64,000 nucleotides of DNA from Apostichopus japonicus (lineage: Eukaryota > Echinodermata > Holothuroidea > Aspidochirotida > Stichopodidae). Each line of letters opens with the position of its first letter. The first letter of the stretch is position 1. Below, one piece after another: positions 50,401 through 59,400 of this stretch. The position numbers and the translations under genes are program-made. Location: assembly GCF_037975245.1 (NCBI RefSeq), contig NC_092569.1, positions 10,029,001 through 10,093,000 on the forward strand, given 5' to 3'. A model generated the notes under the pieces. That model saw only the letters and a program-made list of their open reading frames with translations, was not told the origin of the DNA and made no database searches.

Positions 50401-53400
50401 AAATAGTATTGATAGCATACTAACCCGTAAGTGATATGGCCGGTGTGTATCGCTTTATAGCATAACGATTGGTGGTTGTGGAATGAGAAAGTGTCCCTCT
50501 GATGTTGTGCCCTTTTTGAAAGCTTCCTATCCCCCGGAACTGGACTATCATTATCTTTGCGTTAGACTAGTAGTCCAGCGACCGATTAATAAGCTTCATA
50601 TGTTGTTATAAAATTATTGTTAATTATGCAATTCCAGCATTGTGTTTTTGAGTTTTTTATCCTAGTTGTAATTGTCAAGGTTTGTAACACAAATGAACTT
50701 GAAGGAAACAGGTATGATTTCATAGTTAGACACTGATAGCAAAAATGTTTTGTTTTTCTTTAATATTTCACTTTATTGTTTTGAACGTTGGATTGGATAA
50801 GGTTTCATCTTTGTTTGAGGAGCTGTAAAGTTATCAATACCCAAAATGACTGTATAGTGTATTATATGTAATAATGCATTCCCGATCATGAAGAAAAATA
50901 AATTAAGAATGTAAAAAAAATGTAAGTCAAACCAATTTGGCCGTTTGCATGTTTGTGATCATCTCTGTTTCCTTCATGCTCGCTTTTCAACTTCAAATGG
51001 TATTTCGAAAACGATGCGTAAGAATTGAATGTGAATTTCATATGAGGATGCTTAGAATATTTTCTATTTTTCATTAGCCAGCAACAAATGTTCCTCATCA
51101 ATATAATCTTTAACAGTTAATACGTTTTTTTTTTTTTTTTTTTTTTCTTCTTCTCTTCTTTTTTGTTCTTTAGGCAGGTGGGTCATATGTTTCTCCGTCT
51201 TGTTCTCGGAATTGCTCGTGTGTTGATGGTAACGTTACCTGTGTAAATTACATGTGCAGTGTTAACGCCATCTGCAACGCCACCCGAAACAACGCCGGTC
51301 AGTGTTATTGTAAAACAGGTTACGTAGGTGATGGCACAGTGTGCCGATATCCGAAAGACTGTTTGGAGATATTCGAACATGATGACATGGCAGAAAGTCG
51401 CGTCTACACCATCCAACCAAACAAAAACAGCGAATCCACATTGGAAGTCTTCTGTGACGATGGTGGGTGGACGGTACGTATGACGTGCATTTTACGTATA
51501 GTAATGTTATGGGATGTGTTCATGTATTAGTGTTATAGTCTAATAGCTTTATTCGAGTACCATGTACGTTCGAGTACCAAATACTTTCGGGTACCAAGCA
51601 TCATAGTCCAAGTTTACAGCAGAACAGAATCCGAGTGCCGATTGGGCACACGACTAGGCAACATATACATTCGGAGTACTTTTGATTTATTAAATTGTCC
51701 AGAAATACAGGCTACAATATACAAGGCATTGATATGATAACCGTCAACAAAGTGAGCGGCTCATATTATGTATATTTCTCCCATTTCGGTTTTCCCGAAA
51801 GGGAAAACTATGGAGTCACTCTTACCGACCTTGCAAAATTTGTAAGGGAACCTCGGATTGCAAAGTCGGCAGTGGCTACAACGTGGATCGCAAAGTCGGT
51901 ACCTAGGCCTACTACTGCGGTTAGATTCGTCCAACACGACAGCATACAGAAACGTTGTACTCAAAGCCGAAGCCAGAGTGAATTAATCAGGTCACACATC
52001 TGGAGTCTATGCATGCTAAGTTATTCAATACCGCCCCCATTTCCTTCGGGGAAACATTTTTTTAACTTAAGTTTAGATTTTTATCTTTCACTCAATAGCT
52101 AATACAAAGAAGAGCGGATTTGGATTCGACAGTAACATTTAATCGGAGTTGGGAAGACTACCGACTTGGATTCGGATTATCTCCAAATGACTTTTGGATT
52201 GGCAATGAAAAGCTCTCATATTTAACCAATCAGAAAACATATCAGTTACGGATCGATATGACGACATCTAATGGTTCATCCATCCACGTGACCTATGACA
52301 ACTTTCGCATAAGTGACGACGAATTAAGCGGTTACAAACTATTGTCGACAGGTAAGTTTAACTTTTCATCAGAAGATGGTGTTATAGAGAGCTGTCCACA
52401 CAACATGCGTTATGGTTACTGTGTCTCCCAGAGAATTTGTCCGGATCCTGATGACAGCATTCCTTGTCGCCGCAATGAGGAATCTTGTTTTTGTCCAGAA
52501 GAGTTCCAGTTGAATGGAGATGAATGTGTTGCCCCGGGCGAATGTGATGACTGTTTTCTTGAGGGAACAGAGACCGAGGAAGGTGTCACAATTGAGGTAG
52601 GTAACCTTGAAGGGAGAGGTCATCTCTTTCTTGTTCGCTAAGAATACACTCTAATTTCAAAAGTGGAAAATCTACTTATATGTACAAAAATAATATCAAT
52701 GACCTTTGAAAACGAGACCTGATAACATGCACAGAATGTGAGTAAAATGGCGTCACAGATACATAACTGTAAAGTGCTACCCGTGAAATGTCTCTTAATA
52801 TTTCCTCTACTCGGCTTGGTGAATGTATTGAAACTTTGAAAGTTACAGTAGACATGTGTAACTTCACCCTTTTGGGAAGACCATAAATACCTCATGAGTA
52901 AAAGAACGACGATCAACAGAATTTTAACTTTGATAGGTAATAATCAACAACAAAAAAAGGTTTGTGGGGGAGGGTTGCGGGGGGTTGCTATCTTTTTGTA
53001 GCATGGTTAACAAAAAAAAAACTCAATAAATAGTATTGATAGCATACTAACACATCATATATATTTTGAAGTGAAATTGCCGATGTGTATCGGTTTCAGG
53101 TACGTCGGAAGCTATTTGGGATTGGTACGGCAGAATCATATCGGGGGACGTTTGGGAGGTCAAACTACGCTACGCGCCACCATGATTGGCGCGTAGAGTA
53201 ATGTAGAAAATTTTGAAAAAATGCCTCGCAGATTGCAGGAAATGGCACTTCCCGAGCTTGAAAACAAGACCCCTGCCATGCCAGAGTAGTCACATTTAGC
53301 CTGATAATGCAATTCCAGCATTGTGATTTTGAGCTTTTGATGTTTGTAATTGTCAAGGTTTGTAACACAAATGAATTTGAAGGAAACAGGTATGAGTTCA

Positions 53401-56400
53401 TAGTAACACACTGACTTCAAAAATGTTTTGTTTTTCTTTAATATTTTTTACTTTATCGTTTTGAACGTTGGATTGGATACGGTTTCAACTTTGTTTGCCC
53501 GAGGAGCTGTGAAGTTATCAATACCCAAAAATGACTGTATAGTGTATTATATGTTTTTAATACATCCCGATCATGAAGAAAAATAGATTTAGAATGTACA
53601 AAAAATGAAAATGAAACCAATTTGTCCGTTTGCATGTTTGTGATCATCTCTGTTTCCTTCATGCTCGAATTTCAACTTCAAATGGTATTTCGAAAACGAT
53701 GCGTAAGAATTGAATGTGAATTTCATGTAAGGATGCTTAGAATATTTTCTACTTTTCATTAGCCAGAAACAAATTTTCCTCATCTATATAATCTTAACAG
53801 TTAAAACGTTTTGCTATTTTGTTTTTGTTCTTTTTTTTTGATCTTTAGTCAGGTGGGTCCTATGTTTATCCTAACTGTTCTCTGAATTGCTCGTGTGTTG
53901 ATGGTAACGTTACCTGTGTAAGTTACACATGCAGTGTTAACGCCACCTGCAAGGTCCTAAACAACGCCGGTCAGTGTCATTGTGAAAAAGATTACGTAGA
54001 TGATGGCACAGTGTGCCGATATCCGACAGATTGTATGGAGATATTCGAACATGATGACATGGCAGAAAGTCGCGTCTACACCATCCAACCAAACAAAAAG
54101 AGCGAATCCACATTGGAAGTCTTCTGTGATATTAGTGACGGTGGTGGATGGACGGTACGTATGACGTGCATTTTGCGTATAGTAATGGTATGGGATGTGT
54201 TCAGGTATGTTCACAACAGGGAATGGATCTGTGTGTGTGTGTGAAGGGGAGGGAGGGGCGTTTTGGGAGTAGGTAGTAATCTGCATTAAATACATTTGAT
54301 TTAAGTTAAACATTGCACTTTATTGTTGAATCTTAAGAGAACGACTCCGATTACAATAATAGGATTTGTACGTTTACGGTCATCCAGTATTGACAATTTC
54401 CATCATTCGCTTTCATGATAACCTGCGATATCACGTCATGACGGTCTTCGCATACACCCCCCCCCCCCCCCCTTCATGTATGCATCAATATCGAGGAGCT
54501 GACGAAAAAATACCAATATGTTGATTCTGTTTAACTTTTTGCTAATTTTTTTTCTTTCTTAAACTTGCACTGGTTAAAGGCTTATTATCTCTTTCGTACC
54601 TAGCAATGATTTCAATGTTGAACTGCTCTTTCACAGGTGTTTCAACGACGTTTTAATGGTTCGCAAAACTTTGCTCTACCTGAGCAGAATTATTCTGAAG
54701 GCTTCGGATCTTTACTTGGCGAGTTTTGGCTAGGCAATGAAAACCTACATACTCTGACAAACCAAATGCAATACGAGCTGAAAATAGATTTCATGGATAA
54801 AAACAACACCTTGTACGAAGCCCAATACAGTTTATTCCAAATCAGTAACAAAACAGAGAAATACGCTCTTCAACTTGGAGACTTCATTAAAGGAAACGCA
54901 GGTAATTTGTATTAGGAAGATTCAGTCTGAACACGATTTTTCTTCTTCCGCTTGGAGTTTGTCAAAGTTGAGCTCCTATACGGCTTCTTAGCCTTGCATT
55001 GATATCTACAAGACACTTCCAAACAGTGCCCCGAATATGTCATACGAACACAAACTCATACCGACGAGTACAGACAATTATCCTAGATAACAAGTCCACG
55101 GACTCAAAACAAGTCTGCAATTTTTTAGAAAATTCACCGAAACCCTCTACATGTATTCATTGCTGATCCACTGAAACCTATCAACAGTTTTAAATTCCAA
55201 AAGGTCGCGTCAATTAACGATCAAGATATATTATTGTTAAAAGCTCTTACAAATTGACTTCATGCTAACAAAAATTATGCCGTACCCCCTTGCGTACCAC
55301 TTCTGTAATCCCCCCCCCCTCCGCCTCCGCCTCCCTCTCCCCCTCGTACCTCGCGCGTCTTCGAGTAAACTGGAGAGCCAAGGCACTTTCACCTTTCCTT
55401 AACTTCACACGGTGTGAATTTAAAAGAAAAAGTGAAAGTGTGAGTTGAAGGAAAAGTAAAAGTGGGAATGGACAAAAAAAACTATTATGATTCTTCAATC
55501 TTTTCCCGCTATGATACTTTCTTATATATATACAGCTGTAACAAAGGTCTTTTTCTTCCCTTGCCTTTAATATTTATGATAGGTGATTCTTTGACGAATT
55601 ACTCAAATCATCAGCCGTTCCTGACTGATCTCACCGCCGCTTGGCAAGCCGTGACGGTTAAGCAGAGCAGTGACAGTGTCACATCGGTACATACACCAAC
55701 TCAATATGACTATAGTGTCCAACATGATGAAGGCAATGGGAATACTGACGATGAGTCGGTACAGGAGTTTACTGAATTTCTTAAACCCATATCTATTGGT
55801 CCTTGGTGGCATCGTCAAGACGAAACTATGACCATAGAATGTGATTTAAATGGCAACTACAGCAATATGTTCTGGTTTACAATCCCTCAACGCATCGCCT
55901 CCACCGGGATGAAGATACGTCCAACTAAGAAATAAACACTGTGAGAGAATTCACCGAGGCCTGTTGACGATTATTGACGAATGTTTTTTTGATGCTTTCA
56001 GAGTATAGTATTTACTCATTGCACATTTTGAATGTTTATAGAAAACATTGTATCAAGACTGGATTACACATATATTTCTTCTTTTTTTTTTGCTTAAGTT
56101 CTTAAAGTTTGTTTACTCATCATTTCAAGATAGTGAGTTAATGTGATTTACCTTTATAAATATCATATTTTTATTTTTATTATTGAGCTAAATGTACACC
56201 CCTCTTACCGCCTTCCCTTACCCTCCATCCGTGTGAGGCACCTAAACATTATGTTTGCCCTGGTGTTCTGATAGGAGTGTTTGCCACTCCCCTTTTTGAA
56301 AAAAATTGTAAAGTTTGTAACTTTTGCAACAATGGTGAAGACATGTCATATATTTATCTATACTGCACAGCCGGGATGATTTTCATTTGCATCTATTAAG

Positions 56401-59400
56401 ATGTTTTCTTGTCCGGGGCATCTAGGAGAAGGGGTTGCCCCTTACCCATTTGAGAAATGGTTGGTAAAATGATGTGCTTAGATGCAAAAGGATACAATTT
56501 ACAATTTATTTTGAAACAATGTTGAAGAAGATTGGTCTATTTATGTTCTACCGCACATACATCTTTTATATATCTATCTTTTGTAGATGTGATTGCTTTT
56601 AACGTGTATCAATGAATAGCATTGAAATGATTGACATAATTTATAGAATAATATAGAATATAGATTATTCCAGCTAACTTTTTTTATATAGCTTTGAAAT
56701 CAAACAATTGAAGAAGTATTTGAAATATATTAGATTAGATCTATACCTCCTGCAAATATACAATAATAAACAGTAATATGTCACAGAGTAAATCTGTTTT
56801 CTGTTGACTTGCAATAATGTGTATTTTGGACACAAAAAAAAAGAAAATCTCTAATGTATTTAAATTAAATATACATTTGATTTTCCGCCAAAATATGTCT
56901 TAAATGCGGCAAAGGCCAGACGTTTATTACGTTTTTGTCTCCTTTATGGATGGATTCGTAATTTTTTTTTTGATAATAAGAAGAAGTTTGCGTACATTAT
57001 GCAAAGGTTAACTATATTTAGTACAACACACGGAATGCTAATGAATCGTAAGAAGGTACCCAATCCACATGCTTCTTCTTAAAGAAGTATTTTCGCTTGT
57101 TTATCAGTTTTACCAAGCCGGCCGAATTAAAGTAATTTTTTTTTCATATATAATAAAATAAGGAAAATAAGTTTACTTGCTGGGATCTTGTGGTTAAAGT
57201 TGATTTGCTATACCAAAGTTGCTAACAATTGCTGTATATTAACGGAAACCACATCCTCATAGCATTTTGCAGCACAAAGAAATGATGTTTTTCCTTAACA
57301 TTTTGTGATATTTTGTAAATTCATCTGGCAACATTAGTTTGGTACCGTTTTTTAACAGTTTTCTTGTATTTGATTGTCGTGATCTGCACTGACTCGAGCA
57401 TTTTGACATGTTTAAAAATATTCAAAAAAGGGCACTGAGGCCAGAAGTACCAAACAAAGCAATAAATATTACAGAATTTATTTGTGACTCCTGCATGTGA
57501 AATTCCATCTTTAGTTACAGCCTCTAATGTACGCCGCGTCGTTTTGATGAAGTTATTAAACCCTTATAATTTCATTAATAACCCTGCCCCGCAGTGGGAG
57601 TAGACGACTCCAGTGCAACAGCTTTTACTTTGGCAGGCGTTTCCAATTGCACGATGATATCATAATGATCAAGTAATATTTCATTTCATTTATTAACGCT
57701 AATCAACTCGTCAAACAAACAGCGCAAAAACCGAAACCAAAGTTAGATGTATCGCAAATTGTACTATTACCGCAGAATTTGTTCGAAGTTGAGTAAATAT
57801 AACTTACGTTGCAATTTACATGTAAACTGTCAATGAAGAAACAAACCCAAGCGACCACCATTACCTTATAAGTGATAGAGGTGCCTATGATGTCCACCAT
57901 TTCCCCCCTCTTCCCTCCCCTCCCCCTCCCCTTACCCGTCCCACTTTCTTTTTCTTTCTTTTTTATATTTTTCTTTTCATGATGGTGAAAATACACAGTG
58001 TTTGTGTTGACATACATGAAGGTAAAAGTATATGTTGTTATATGAACTTCATCTTTGTAGCAAAGACATTCACAAATATCATCCTTAGCATAGAAGTGAA
58101 CGCAAATGTAAACAGATTAGGTCATTTTAAATTCAACCATACCCGTATAGACTCGTATATAAGGTACACTTGTAACTTGATATCTCCCAAAGGTGTCTAA
58201 TTATTCTTGATTGTTTAAGATGTATTCTTGATTGTTTAAGTTGTAGTCTTTAACATGAGTTAGTTATGGCGTCAGTTACTATAGTGGTGTTTCATAGTGT
58301 GGCACCGATGTCGCTAAAATATCCGCAAGTTACTATTATCCGATATATCCCAATAAATAGACCGATACCGTACCGTTACTATATCGATATACGGAAAAAT
58401 CAATGTTCATGCCTTGCTGACTCTATAATTTAGTAATGTACAAAGGTCGTACATATCGACCAACTCTTTTTGCGTTCCATACGCATATGTTGCCATAGTA
58501 GTACCGTACCGTGCATGTGATAAAATTAATAAGTGAATTATAAAACAGACACAAGCCGCATGACTTTGGTGAAGTTGGTGTACGCATGACAGTGCGTCGT
58601 GAAGATAAAGAGCTGATCTGATCTTGAAGTTTCCAAATAAATATTTGTTCATCTCTTGTTTTTTTTTTCATTACGATGTTACTCTTATGAACTTGATCTT
58701 TTACGAAGCACTGTTGTGCGTATTACAGTATAACAATGACTCAGATCGGGTCTCGAAAACTTTGGTGTTCGTGGACAATTCTGACATCCACATGGGGTTC
58801 GTAGTGGGATAAAGTTAGGGAAACCCTGCTCTAGACTATAGTTGGTTAGCAGTTATCGTCAGTTGATGCAAATTCTGCCGAAATCGATATGTGGACGATA
58901 TTGCCAATACCATGCGGCACCGATAATGCACGCCGATGACTGCATGGTGCAACACTAATATGTGCATAGTAGACACGTAGTAGATGTAATACATACCTGC
59001 TGTCAATGTAGGAGTTATCTTGGAAAGGAGATTTCACTTTACACTGATATATCCCAGCATTTGACTCTATAGCTCTACGTATCCCTAGTGCCATGTCTTC
59101 ATCGTAAAATATCCCTACGTCGTTGCCTCCTTGTTGGAAGGTGTTATCGGTTTCGTCATTTCGCGGGATAATCGTCTCCTTTATATCTAACGAATCTGCT
59201 GATTGGTAAAACGACTCTAAAGGTAGCTTCGTCCAGACTATCCGTTCTCTGACGTACCCACTGACAAACAAAAGAATGGCATTCAAATTTATGTGAAAAC
59301 ATGTTTCTCATCATGGTCCTTTTTTTACTTTTTTTTTGTTCAGTTAAGAGGCTAGATGGAACGAATTCAACCTGCTGGGGAGGGTTACGGGCGGGCTTCA

